This document shows, one piece after another, positions 29,259 to 38,676 of a DNA stretch of 45,695 bases (the stretch's first letter is position 1; every line of letters begins with the position of its first letter). Source of the DNA: Desulfonatronospira sp. (GTDB lineage Bacteria > Desulfobacterota > Desulfovibrionia > Desulfovibrionales > Desulfonatronovibrionaceae); the NCBI GenBank assembly GCA_003551155.1, contig PUMA01000057.1:1-45695 (forward strand). Direction: 5' to 3'. Made by a program: the position numbers and the translations under genes. The notes beneath the pieces were generated by a model, which saw nothing but the letters and a program-made list of their open reading frames with translations, made no database searches and was not told where the DNA came from.

Positions 29259-31871
29259 TTATTCAGGAATGATCTTGAACAGATAGCTCTGATCAGTATT
29301 CAGGTACTGTCTGGCCAGGGCCTGGATCTGTTCAGGCTCCACCTGGCCTGCCCTGTCAATCATTTCTTTTCTGAAATCCAGGTCCAGGCCCTGTACAAGA
29401 AGGTTTGAGGCTTCCTGGGCCCTGCTGGACAGAGTCTGCCGCCCCCGGTGGTATTCCCCGAAGAGCAGGCTGGCGGCCCGGCTTACTTCTGACTTGTCAG
29501 GCGCGGTCTGTTTGAGCGTAGCAATTATTTCTTCAAAACCGGCAAGTGCCTCCTGGGTTCTGTCCTCGAATGTACCGATGTAAAGGGCCAGAAAACCTGT
29601 CTCCGGGGTCTGCCACAGAAGTGAAGTTACTGAGTAGGCCAGGCCCTGCCTGTCCCGCAGCTCACGAAACAATAGCCCCCCTTGACCGGCCAGGACCTTG
29701 TTCAATACTTCCAGTCCTGCAGCATGTTCATGTTTTTTGCCCGCCACAGGGAAGACCTTGAGGATATGGGCCTGGACCCTGTCCTTAAGATACACCTGCT
29801 TCACTTTCTCCCCGGACCAGGAAACTTTGGGCAGAGGGGCTGGATCACCGGTTTCCATCTGCTCCAGCTCTCTGACCAGCTGGTTTAATTCTTTTTTGTC
29901 CACCTGTCCGCTAACAGCCAGAACAAAGGGCTTCTTCCTCTGGGTCTGCCAGAAATCTTTAATTTCATCCGTAGAGACCTGCTGCACATATTCCTCTCGG
30001 CCCAGGTGAAGATAGCTGTAGGGACCCGAGTCAAAGAGAAACGGAAAAAGATGGCGAAAGGCGAAGCCCATGGGACGGTCTTCCTGCTCCCTGATGGAGG
30101 AGATCTGGTTGGCTGCAGCCCTGTGCACCTCTTCTGCTGAGAAGGCCGGCCCGGTAATCACTTCCTGGATAAGGGAGTACATGTCACTGCTGTAATTGAC
30201 AGGGAAACGGGCGCTGAGGCTGAAGCTGTTCCGGCCCGCTGAAGCTCCCAGGATTGCTGCCCTGTCTTTTAAAAACTCCTGGATCTGGGAGTAGGATCTG
30301 TCTTTAGTTTCCCTGGTCAGGGCGGAGGCTGCCAGCTGGGGCAGGCCCTGCTGCTCCTTATGGATCAGCCTGTTGCTTCCCGGCCAGGATATGTGCAGAG
30401 CAGTATAGGGCAGGTGCTCATCGGGCAGAATCACGAGTTTGCTGCTTTTTCCCACGTCCCTGACCAGAGTTTCAGTTACCCTGTGCACCTCAGGCTCTTC
30501 TTTCTCCCGGGCGCAAGGTTCAAGCTCCTGCTGCCAATGGAGGATTTCCTGTTTTACCGGGATCTGCTCCGGCAGCAGAATTGAGGCCGAGGCCTTTTCC
30601 ATGCACAGAAATCCGTCTATGAGTCTCTGGAGATCATCTCTGGATATACGCCTGAGTTCGTGCAGGTAGCGATCCTGGGCCCGGACGTCATTCTTCAGGA
30701 GCAGGTCGAAGCCAAGCCTGGAAGACTTGGCCCCCAGAGTTTCCTTTGAGCGGTAGATCCTTTCTTCCAGGGAGATTCTGGCCCGCTCCAGCTGGTCGCT
30801 GCTGAATGTGGATGCATCAAGTTCCTTTAAGGTGGCTGTGAATTGCTCCCAGAAGGATTTAAGCTCGTCAGGGCTCAGCTGGATATAAAAATAAAGCATT
30901 CCGGTTCGATCCAGGCTTAGAGCCCTGGCGGAGATTTCGTCCACCATGCCTTTTTCGTATTTGAACTTGCGGTAGAGCAGAGAGGTGCTGTCTCCACCCA
31001 GCAGATGTGCCAGTACATCAAAAGCCGTGGCCTCGGGCGAGCCAAGGTCTGGAATGGGCAGGGCCAGGGCCATGTAAGCCTTTTGCCAGGGTCCGTGCAT
31101 GATGCGCAGAGGTTCCTCGCTTCTTTCAGGGATGCCCAGGGGCCCTGGCGCGGCCATGGTGGTCCTGTTGGCAATATTACCGAAAAGCTCCTGGGATTTT
31201 TCCAGGACATCCCGGGTTTCTACATTGCCGCTTACAGACAAAACCATGGACCGGGGCTGGTACAGGCTGTCCATGTAATCCCTGAGATCCTCCGGGGTCA
31301 TGGCCTGAACAGTGTCAGGATAGCCCAGGATGGGATGGACATAGGGCTTGCCGGCCCAGACCTGGGACTGAATCATATTAAAGAGCCTGCTGCCCGGATT
31401 GTCCATGGCTCTCTGGATTTCGGCCAGGACCACCTGTTTCTCCATCTTGAACTCATTTGCCTCCAGGCTTGCTCCAAACACCATGTCCTGCAGCACATCC
31501 AGCCCCAGATGGAGTTTTTGTGCGGGCAGATCAACAGTGTATACTGTATAGTCGAAGCTTGTTCCTGCGTTCAGGCTGCCTCCAGCTTCCTCGATTTCCC
31601 GTGCAGCCTCTCCAGGGGCTCGTTTTTCACTTCCCTTGAAGACCATGTGCTCCAGAAAGTGACTTATACCTTCCTGTCCCGGCGGTTCATGACTGGAGCC
31701 GGCCCGGATATACAGGCGCAGGGAAACCAGGGGAAACCTGGAATCCTCATCCACAACGACCCGCATTCCGTTGTGCAGGGTATATACTTTTTGTTCATCT
31801 GCCATTGAAGGTCCTGTGTTAAGAATGAGGGAGGTAGACAATATGATTAAAAATGGAATAAACCTGAACAC
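29259..31871 (-). CDS. M16 family zinc peptidase (insulinase-like, two domains)
   Basis: 870 aa; HXXEH zinc motif ISHFLEHMVFKG, N-terminal signal sequence. Confidence 0.93.
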   Translation of the reverse strand: MFRFIPFLIILSTSLILNTGPSMADEQKVYTLHNGMRVVVDEDSRFPLVSLRLYIRAGSSHEPPGQEGISHFLEHMVFKGSEKRAPGEAAREIEEAGGSLNAGTSFDYTVYTVDLPAQKLHLGLDVLQDMVFGASLEANEFKMEKQVVLAEIQRAMDNPGSRLFNMIQSQVWAGKPYVHPILGYPDTVQAMTPEDLRDYMDSLYQPRSMVLSVSGNVETRDVLEKSQELFGNIANRTTMAAPGPLGIPERSEEPLRIMHGPWQKAYMALALPIPDLGSPEATAFDVLAHLLGGDSTSLLYRKFKYEKGMVDEISARALSLDRTGMLYFYIQLSPDELKSFWEQFTATLKELDASTFSSDQLERARISLEERIYRSKETLGAKSSRLGFDLLLKNDVRAQDRYLHELRRISRDDLQRLIDGFLCMEKASASILLPEQIPVKQEILHWQQELEPCAREKEEPEVHRVTETLVRDVGKSSKLVILPDEHLPYTALHISWPGSNRLIHKEQQGLPQLAASALTRETKDRSYSQIQEFLKDRAAILGASAGRNSFSLSARFPVNYSSDMYSLIQEVITGPAFSAEEVHRAAANQISSIREQEDRPMGFAFRHLFPFLFDSGPYSYLHLGREEYVQQVSTDEIKDFWQTQRKKPFVLAVSGQVDKKELNQLVRELEQMETGDPAPLPKVSWSGEKVKQVYLKDRVQAHILKVFPVAGKKHEHAAGLEVLNKVLAGQGGLLFRELRDRQGLAYSVTSLLWQTPETGFLALYIGTFEDRTQEALAGFEEIIATLKQTAPDKSEVSRAASLLFGEYHRGRQTLSSRAQEASNLLVQGLDLDFRKEMIDRAGQVEPEQIQALARQYLNTDQSYLFKIIPE

Positions 31872-32248
31872 GCTATTCTCTCCGGTTTTTTATAATCTGT
31901 TTACCAGGAACGGTCCGTCGAAAACATCTTGATGGCTCAGGGTAAGTTTTAAGTCATGTTCAGCGCTGAGTGCGTCCGATTACCGGTTTATCTGCTGAAA
32001 ATCAGGAGAGCCTGTCACCAGACAGTCTTCCGGAAGGTGTTTTTCGAAGATGCAGACACCTTACTACCCTGAACCCAAGGTTTAAAATCCAGTTGCTCAA
32101 TCAGGTTAATATCTGTATGCAATATTTAAAAATGAACATATCGGCTTTACGCTGTCTTGACCTCACTAGTAACACTGGAAATTCAAGCAGCTGAGCCTAA
32201 AATGCAGTCCCAATCTTTTTTAAAATAGTCTTAATGATCAAACCTGGC

Positions 32249-32270
32249 AAGACTGGAAAGTCTTTTTTTG
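32249..32270 (+). terminator. Intrinsic terminator-like hairpin AAGACT-GGAA-AGTCTT with T-run
   Basis: Arms 32249-32254 and 32259-32264 followed by TTTTT; a second AGTCTT at 32227-32232 could pair with the 5' arm instead. Confidence 0.5.
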
Positions 32271-32346
32271 TCTTAACCCGGGAAAAATATTCCAGAAGGC
32301 GCATGGATGCATGCGCCCTGATATCAGCACCGGAGCAATGAACATC

Positions 32347-32904
32347 ATGCTTGGAGCATTTGACCTCACAGGAAAGCCTGCCGTTGACTTTGTCCTGAAG
32401 GACAGCCAGGGCCGCGAACACAGGCTGCAGGATTATCTGGGGCGGTGGCTGCTTATGGTATTTCATCGCCACCTGGGATGACTGGCCTGCCAGCGGCACC
32501 TCCTGCAGTTGCAGGAGCAGGAAAAGTTTCTGGAAGAACTGAACGTTCAGATAGCTGTGGTTACCTTTGAGGCGGGTTTTCTGGCCAGGGCCTACGCAGA
32601 GGATGCCGGGCTCAAGTGGCCTCTGCTGGTGGATGAGGACCGCTTTCTTTACCATGGCTATGGGATGCTCAAGGCCAGCTTTCTGGAGCTTGTGGGTCCT
32701 GCTACCTGGTGGGTATATCTCAAGGAAATCCTGTGGGGCAAGTGGCCTAAAAAAGCCTCGGGCGACGTTTCCCAGCGCGGAGGAGACGTGCTCATCGATC
32801 CCGATGGCGTGGTCCGCCTGCATCATATAGGCAGAAGCCCGGCGGACAGACCCGCAGTCAAGTCCATTCTGGAGACAGTCCAAGGTTCGGCCCGGAAGTC
32901 ATAG
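32347..32904 (+). CDS. Peroxiredoxin-like (AhpC/TSA_2-type thioredoxin fold) selenoprotein, 185 aa with Sec45
   Basis: In-frame readthrough of TGA 32479-32481: MLGAFDLTGKPAVDFVLKDSQGREHRLQDYLGRWLLMVFHRHLG-U-LACQRHLLQLQEQEKFLEELNVQIAVVTFEAGFLARAYAEDAGLKWPLLVDEDRFLYHGYGML...; the track lists only the part after TGA (32509..32904). Confidence 0.85.
32479..32517 (+). promoter_or_regulatory. Sec TGA codon and candidate bacterial SECIS hairpin in the Prx-like gene
   Basis: TGA 32479-32481; perfect 7-bp stem CTCCTGC (32500-32506) / GCAGGAG (32511-32517), loop AGTT about 25 nt after TGA; an extra CTGG-cctg-CCAG hairpin directly after TGA. Confidence 0.7.
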
Positions 32905-33031
32905 ATGTCCAGCACTTGTCCGCATTATTCGGGATTTCCTTTTGTCCTTCCCCTGATTTACATGCCCTTTGATTTGCCCTAAAATAATTATTGTTAAAAC
33001 ATAATTTTTTGAATCCCGTCCGGAGACATTA

Positions 33032-34708
33032 GTGGACATAAATCTGGACCGCAAGGAGGTCAGTACTGCGCTGATTTCCGGAATCATATTCATCCTCCTA
33101 GCCCTGGGAGTTTTTTTCCTGACCTGGCAGAATCTCAGGCAGCAGCAGGAGCAGGTCAGGGAACACCTGGCCCTGAGCGCTGAATCAATTGGCCGCAGTA
33201 TTGAATCCAACCTCTACAGGGGAGCCATGCGCGGCATGGGCGGCATGAGGTGGATGAATAGCCTGGATTTTGTTCCTGCGGCTGAAGATCTTCTCCGGGA
33301 GCTTTTGCAGGAGGGAGATGTGATTTTTTTCGCTCTTTACGGGGAGGGCGGGGAAGTGATTTTTTCCAGCCGCGATATCAGGCCTGTTGAATTCCATCCC
33401 GACCCGGAAATGCTGGACATGGCGGTTCAAGAGGGCTGGAGAGGGGAAATCGCTCTTGAAGGAGAGCGTGTCTTTGTCTATGGCTTCCGAGCCAGGCGAG
33501 TAGGACACAGGATGGGAAGAGCAGAGCCTGAAGCTGAGGCTGGAAGTGGTCGGGGCGTAGTATTCATTGCCCTGGATATGTCCGGCCATCTGGAGGCATA
33601 CACGGGCTACAAAAGGACCATCATAGTCCAGGCTGCCTTTACACTGGCTGCCATTTTCATCATCGGCTCCCTGGTCTGGGGATATCTGCGCAAGAAGGAG
33701 CAGGGCCGGCAGTTCACGCGCCTGAGCAGCTTTCATTCCAGGCTCCTGGACAACATGCCGGACGGGCTTTTGAGCGTCGATCAGGATCTTGATATTACTG
33801 CGGCCAATCCTGCGGCCAAGGAGCTGCTGGGACAAGGAAGCGAGATCCTGGGGAAGAAGCTTTCCAGTTTTCTGCCTTTGCAGGTGGAGCCTGGCCCGGA
33901 TGCACAGTGGGATCAGGTGGAACTGGCAGACAAGTCCCTGGAGGTGCTGTATCTGCCCATCAAGGAAGAACAGGAACTGCTAGTGCTGCTCAGGGACCGG
34001 ACCAAGATGAGGGAGCTTGAAGGAGATCTGGAGCACTCCAGGCGGCTGGCTGCAGTGGGCCGGTTTGCAGCCGGTCTGGCCCATGAAATCCGCAACCCTC
34101 TTGGCTCTCTCAAAGGATTTGCCCAGTATTTTCAGCAGAAATTCGCCGGAGAGGAACCGGCAGCCAAATATGCCCGGACCATGGCTTCCGAGGCTGACCG
34201 GCTGAACCGGGTGATCAATGATCTGCTGTACCTGTCCAGGCCCAGAGGACTCAGTCCTGTCCATGTTGATCTGAACGAGCTGTTCGCCCAGGTCGGTGTC
34301 CTGCTGCATCTGGATCTGCAAAGCATGGGGGCAAGACTTCACATGGATGCACAAGACGTATCTGTCCAGGCTGATGCGGATCTGCTCAAACAGGCACTGA
34401 TCAACCTTGTTCTGAACAGCCTGCAGGCAGTTGACCGGGACAGAGGAGAAATAAGCCTGACGGCACGACAACAGGACAGCATGGTGTGTATTGAGGTGGC
34501 AGACAATGGGCAGGGAATGGACATTGATGCCAGGGATAAGGCCATGGAGCCGTTTTTTTCCACACGGGACCAGGGCAGCGGGCTGGGACTGGCCATTGTT
34601 CACCGTATTGTGCAGGACCATAAGGGCAAAATCAGTATTGACTCGTGGCCGGGCCAGGGAACCACGGTCAGTCTGTATCTGCCAGGGTACCAGGGAAAAG
34701 ACGCCTGA
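33032..34708 (+). CDS. Sensor histidine kinase (HydH/ZraS-like; two TMs, PAS, HisKA, HATPase)
   Basis: FAAGLAHEIRNPLGSLKGFAQYF H-box; EVADNGQGMD; GSGLGLAIVHRIV. Confidence 0.93.
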   Translation: MDINLDRKEVSTALISGIIFILLALGVFFLTWQNLRQQQEQVREHLALSAESIGRSIESNLYRGAMRGMGGMRWMNSLDFVPAAEDLLRELLQEGDVIFFALYGEGGEVIFSSRDIRPVEFHPDPEMLDMAVQEGWRGEIALEGERVFVYGFRARRVGHRMGRAEPEAEAGSGRGVVFIALDMSGHLEAYTGYKRTIIVQAAFTLAAIFIIGSLVWGYLRKKEQGRQFTRLSSFHSRLLDNMPDGLLSVDQDLDITAANPAAKELLGQGSEILGKKLSSFLPLQVEPGPDAQWDQVELADKSLEVLYLPIKEEQELLVLLRDRTKMRELEGDLEHSRRLAAVGRFAAGLAHEIRNPLGSLKGFAQYFQQKFAGEEPAAKYARTMASEADRLNRVINDLLYLSRPRGLSPVHVDLNELFAQVGVLLHLDLQSMGARLHMDAQDVSVQADADLLKQALINLVLNSLQAVDRDRGEISLTARQQDSMVCIEVADNGQGMDIDARDKAMEPFFSTRDQGSGLGLAIVHRIVQDHKGKISIDSWPGQGTTVSLYLPGYQGKDA

Positions 34709-34861
34709 TAAAGTGGAATGGAGATCGGGAATCTGCGCATTGGAAGGTATGTAATAGTTGGAGCCATGAGCCGTTCGGGCAGGGGCTTGCCGGCAAGGCG
34801 CTTGGTAAAAAAGGGTCAGTCTTCCGTGCAGCAGGCCGAAAATTTGAATAAGGGTAGATCG

Positions 34862-36229
34862 ATGCCGAATAATCCCAGGCTGTTGGTTGTGGATGACGAG
34901 GCCGGGCATAGAATGATGGTCAGGGCGGTCATGCAGGATCAGGGCTTTGAGGTTCTGGAAGCGGCCAATGGCGCGCAGTGTCTGGAGATCCTGGAGAAGG
35001 AACGGGTGGACGTGGTCCTTCTGGACATGAAGATGCCCGGCATGGAAGGCATACAGGTCCTGGAGCGCATAAGCAGGATGCAGGCCCGGATCCAGGTGGT
35101 CATGCTTACCGCTTTCGGCAGCGTGGGTTCGGCTGTGGAAGCCATGAAAAAGGGTGCTTTCGATTATCTGACCAAGCCTGCGGATATAGAAGAACTCAAG
35201 TCAGTTATTCACAGGGCTTATGAGTACCAGAGGCTGGTACTGGATAATTCCAGGCATAAGCCGGGCATAGGGGCGGTGCAGGCAAGAGTGGAGCTTATCG
35301 GCCAAAGCCGGGCCATTTCAAGAGTCCTGGAACTGGTTAGTCAGGTCGGGCCAAGCGAGGCCAACGTGCTGATTCAGGGAGAATCTGGCACAGGCAAGGA
35401 ACTGGTGGCCAGGGCCCTGCATCAGGCATCTACCAGGAAAAATGGGCCTCTTATAAGCATCAATTGTGCAGCCATGCCGGCTGAACTTCTGGAAAGCGAA
35501 CTGTTCGGCTACCAGAAAGGGGCCTTTACCGGAGCAGGCAAAGACAAGCCGGGAAAATTCCAGCTGGCAGATAAAGGAACTCTCTTTCTGGATGAAATCG
35601 GGGAGTTTCCCCTTCAGCTGCAGGCCAAACTGCTCCGATCCCTGCAGGAGAAGCTCATCCAGCCCCTGGGAGGAGCCAGGGAAATCGGGGTGGATGTGCG
35701 TTTTCTGGCTGCCACTAACAAGGAGCTGCTTGAGGAGGTCAGAGCTGGCAGATTCAGACACGACCTGTATTTCCGGCTCAACGTAGTGGAGATCAAAGTG
35801 CCGCCGCTGCGGGAAAGGATGGAGGATCTGCCCCTTTTGGTCAATCACTTTGTACGGCTTCTTGGACAGAAAAATAAAAAGGAAATGAGGCGCATCACCC
35901 CAGGATTCCTGGAATCCCTTGCCGGGTATGACTGGCCCGGCAATGTCCGGGAGCTGGAAAACGTGATTGAAAGAGCCATTATACTCTCCAGAAGTGATGC
36001 ACTGGATGTCCGGGATCTGCCTGAAAGTATTGTCCAGGGTGGCATTAAGTCAGGCCCTGAACCGGAACATGAAGATGAATCCCTGGACAGGGCCGAAAAA
36101 GAGACCCTGGAAAGGGCCTTAAAAGATCATCAGGGACATCGGGAAAAAACCGCCCAGGCTCTGGGCATCAGCAGGCGCACCCTGCAGTACAAGCTCAAAA
36201 AGCACGGGCTGACCAAAAGGACATATTAA
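34862..36229 (+). CDS. Sigma54-dependent response regulator (HydG/ZraR-like)
   Basis: MPNNPRLLVVDDEAGHRMMV; GESGTGKELVARALH; GAFTGAGKD; Fis HTH KTAQALGISRRTLQYKLKKHG; ATG 34862 preferred. Confidence 0.94.
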   Translation: MPNNPRLLVVDDEAGHRMMVRAVMQDQGFEVLEAANGAQCLEILEKERVDVVLLDMKMPGMEGIQVLERISRMQARIQVVMLTAFGSVGSAVEAMKKGAFDYLTKPADIEELKSVIHRAYEYQRLVLDNSRHKPGIGAVQARVELIGQSRAISRVLELVSQVGPSEANVLIQGESGTGKELVARALHQASTRKNGPLISINCAAMPAELLESELFGYQKGAFTGAGKDKPGKFQLADKGTLFLDEIGEFPLQLQAKLLRSLQEKLIQPLGGAREIGVDVRFLAATNKELLEEVRAGRFRHDLYFRLNVVEIKVPPLRERMEDLPLLVNHFVRLLGQKNKKEMRRITPGFLESLAGYDWPGNVRELENVIERAIILSRSDALDVRDLPESIVQGGIKSGPEPEHEDESLDRAEKETLERALKDHQGHREKTAQALGISRRTLQYKLKKHGLTKRTY

Positions 36230-36356
36230 AATTGCAAATCAGTATCTTGACTTTTGCTGCTGCAACATGATGCAATTTCATTGTACGCTGCCTGTCTGTA
36301 TCCTGCCCGCTGCTTCGGGCTCTGATACGGCACAGGATGGATGAAAACCTCCCGGA

Positions 36357-37847
36357 TCACGGAAAATAGCGCTGAATAAAAAAGCATTCGCCGCTGGGTA
36401 AAAACTCCGGGATATCATAGTAGCGTTTTCTGATCCGGGTCAGCACCTGCTCCTGGTAGCTCTGAAAATCGAACCCAATGCCCCTGGCCACTGCGAACTC
36501 TGTTCCCATAACCTGGACACGGAGGGTTTCGACCCTGGAAAAATACTTCCCAAGCTGTTCAGTGTCCACGCTTTCCCTGCGGGACAGAAAAATAAAGTCC
36601 TGTCCCTCCAGGCGCCTGAAATCGGTCAGCCGGTCATCCTCGCGCCCGTATTTGGAACCGGTTCCCAGAACACCCCAGTACTTTCCGGAATAAAAGGACA
36701 TCACTGCAGACCTGGAATAACTGGGAGTGGTGTAGTGATCAGCCTCCAGGGGCTCCAAGGCCTCGGCAACCCGGGCCGGCTGGAGATAGAAGACCGCATC
36801 GCGGTGCAGCTGCGGCCTGTCTTTCAGAATATCCAGAGGCATTGCAAGGAGGGTGACCGCAATAAGCACATGCAGGACAGCATAGCCCGACATGAAGTTG
36901 CGCCCCAGTAAAAGGGATTTTCCAGGAGCCTGTGCGTAAAGCACATACAGAAAGGGCAGAAAGCCCAGCACCCAGTGGACGCCCACCGAATACATCCAGG
37001 ATGCAACGAAAAACACGGCCAGCGGAACCAGTCCCGCCACAGCAAAAAGATGAAGCCCATTTCTGGACATTCCGGCCCGGACACTTCTATGGTGCCTGAA
37101 CATCTGCACAGCCAGCATAGGAGACATGATCCACACCAGCACGGCCACCAGAACCAGGGGCTGGATCAGGCTGACCTGTCCGTCCTGGGTGCGGTTGACA
37201 AAGTTGAACATTATGTTGACCCAGCAGTGGGTATAGTTCCAGTAAAGATTGAGCATTACAAAGGGGAGACAGCCCATGAAAACCATCCCCAGCCTGGATA
37301 GTCTGCCCAGGCCCTGGCGCAGAAAGTGTACCATGTAGGCCAGCAGCAGAAGCGCTGCGAAATACTTGGATAAAAAGGCCAGGCCCAGGAGCGCTCCCGA
37401 AAGTATATACATACCGTACCTGTCTTGTTTTTCAGCCCGGTAAAGGGAAAGGACCGACAGAAACATGGCTACGATAAGAGGGGTGTCAGTGCTGACCATG
37501 ATTCCCAGGAGATAGACCGGGGTCAGCAGCAGAACAGAAGCGCCCACCAAGGCCCTGGATTTGTCCTGGTCCTTCAAAACGCTGTATACTCCCCAGACCA
37601 GGACGTATCCGCCCAGAATGGACGGCAGGCGGACAAAAATCTCGCTTTCGTGCAGTTGCAGGCAAAGGGGGATCATCCACCCGATGAGGGGGGGATGGTC
37701 GTAATGGCCCAGAGAAGGGAATTTGGCCCAGAGAACGAAGTAGGCCTCGTCTCCGGTCAGGGGGAGCGAATGCGCCAGAGCGAGCTTCAGGGGAACCGAG
37801 AGAACCAGGGCAAAATAGAAGAAATTTCTGGCCTGTGAATAATTCAT
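36357..37847 (-). CDS. GT39/ArnT-like integral membrane glycosyltransferase
   Basis: 496 aa polytopic; LPLTGDEAYFVLWAKFPSLGHYDHPPLIGW. Confidence 0.88.
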   Translation of the reverse strand: MNYSQARNFFYFALVLSVPLKLALAHSLPLTGDEAYFVLWAKFPSLGHYDHPPLIGWMIPLCLQLHESEIFVRLPSILGGYVLVWGVYSVLKDQDKSRALVGASVLLLTPVYLLGIMVSTDTPLIVAMFLSVLSLYRAEKQDRYGMYILSGALLGLAFLSKYFAALLLLAYMVHFLRQGLGRLSRLGMVFMGCLPFVMLNLYWNYTHCWVNIMFNFVNRTQDGQVSLIQPLVLVAVLVWIMSPMLAVQMFRHHRSVRAGMSRNGLHLFAVAGLVPLAVFFVASWMYSVGVHWVLGFLPFLYVLYAQAPGKSLLLGRNFMSGYAVLHVLIAVTLLAMPLDILKDRPQLHRDAVFYLQPARVAEALEPLEADHYTTPSYSRSAVMSFYSGKYWGVLGTGSKYGREDDRLTDFRRLEGQDFIFLSRRESVDTEQLGKYFSRVETLRVQVMGTEFAVARGIGFDFQSYQEQVLTRIRKRYYDIPEFLPSGECFFIQRYFP

Positions 37848-37941
37848 GAATTGTATCTGAAATATATAAAGCTGTTGTTATGGAGAGATACCCTGCTCAT
37901 CCCGGGAACCGGTCACTGAATCCGGTTTAACCTGTATCTGT

Positions 37942-38676
37942 TCAGATGGACAGGCGTTTGAACACTCTTTCAGGGATGTTTCTGATCACAAGCATTATCC
38001 AGCGCCAGATCCATCGGGTGTATATCACGTCCTTTCGTTTGCTTATGGCTCGAAATATGTCTGTGGCAGCCTCTTCAGGAGAAGCAGTCAACCTGGGGGG
38101 CAGATCAAGCTCTCTGGTCATCTTGGTTTTGATAAAACCCGGCTTGACCGTGATTACCCGGACACCTCTTTTATGGAGCCTGTTTCTCAGTCCGCTGAGA
38201 AAAGCGCTCAAACCGGCTTTGGCGCTGCCGTAGACATAATTGGCAGCCCTGCCCCGATCCCCTGCTACTGAACTTATTCCGACAATAAAACCCTCCCCGG
38301 ACTGTTCCAGGTTATTGGCGGCAATAGTCAGGATGCTCACGCACCCGGTATAATTGGTGTGGATGATGCGCAGCCATTCCTGCTGATTGTGCCTGGCCAG
38401 ATCCTCTTCGCCCAGGAGGCCGAAGGCGGCAACCACACCCATGGGCCGGGGTTTCAGGGCCTCGTAAAAGCTCTGGTGAGTATCCAGGTCCAGAGCATCA
38501 AAATATAACGCCCTGGACTGTATACCGAATCTGATTTCCAGATCCCTGGCATCCTTGGCCAGTTCCTCCACCTTTCTGCCTGCCAGCTGCAGATCATATC
38601 CTGCCTGGGCAAGTTCCCGGGCCAGGGCCCTGGCCACATCCGAACCTGCCCCCAGTATCAATACGCTTTTGCGCAT
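37942..38676 (-). CDS. SDR oxidoreductase, DprE2-like
   Basis: LILGAGSDVARALARELAQAGYDLQLAGRK, YGSAKAGLSAFLSGLRNRL; adjacent to the DprE1-like gene. Confidence 0.85.
   Translation of the reverse strand: MRKSVLILGAGSDVARALARELAQAGYDLQLAGRKVEELAKDARDLEIRFGIQSRALYFDALDLDTHQSFYEALKPRPMGVVAAFGLLGEEDLARHNQQEWLRIIHTNYTGCVSILTIAANNLEQSGEGFIVGISSVAGDRGRAANYVYGSAKAGLSAFLSGLRNRLHKRGVRVITVKPGFIKTKMTRELDLPPRLTASPEEAATDIFRAISKRKDVIYTRWIWRWIMLVIRNIPERVFKRLSI

Noticed and set aside
31005-31808. 267-aa + strand ORF antisense to the M16 peptidase
   Set aside because: Shadow ORF; the minus strand has the HXXEH motif and a full-length peptidase
32197-32883. 228-aa minus-strand ORF antisense to the Prx-like gene
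   Set aside because: No recognisable domain; the + strand encodes a coherent peroxiredoxin-like protein over the same interval
32347-32904. Pseudogene interpretation of the Prx-like gene because of the in-frame TGA
   Set aside because: Only one stop, exactly at the expected catalytic position, intact frame on both sides, SECIS-like hairpin, and another Sec gene in the window; recoding is more parsimonious
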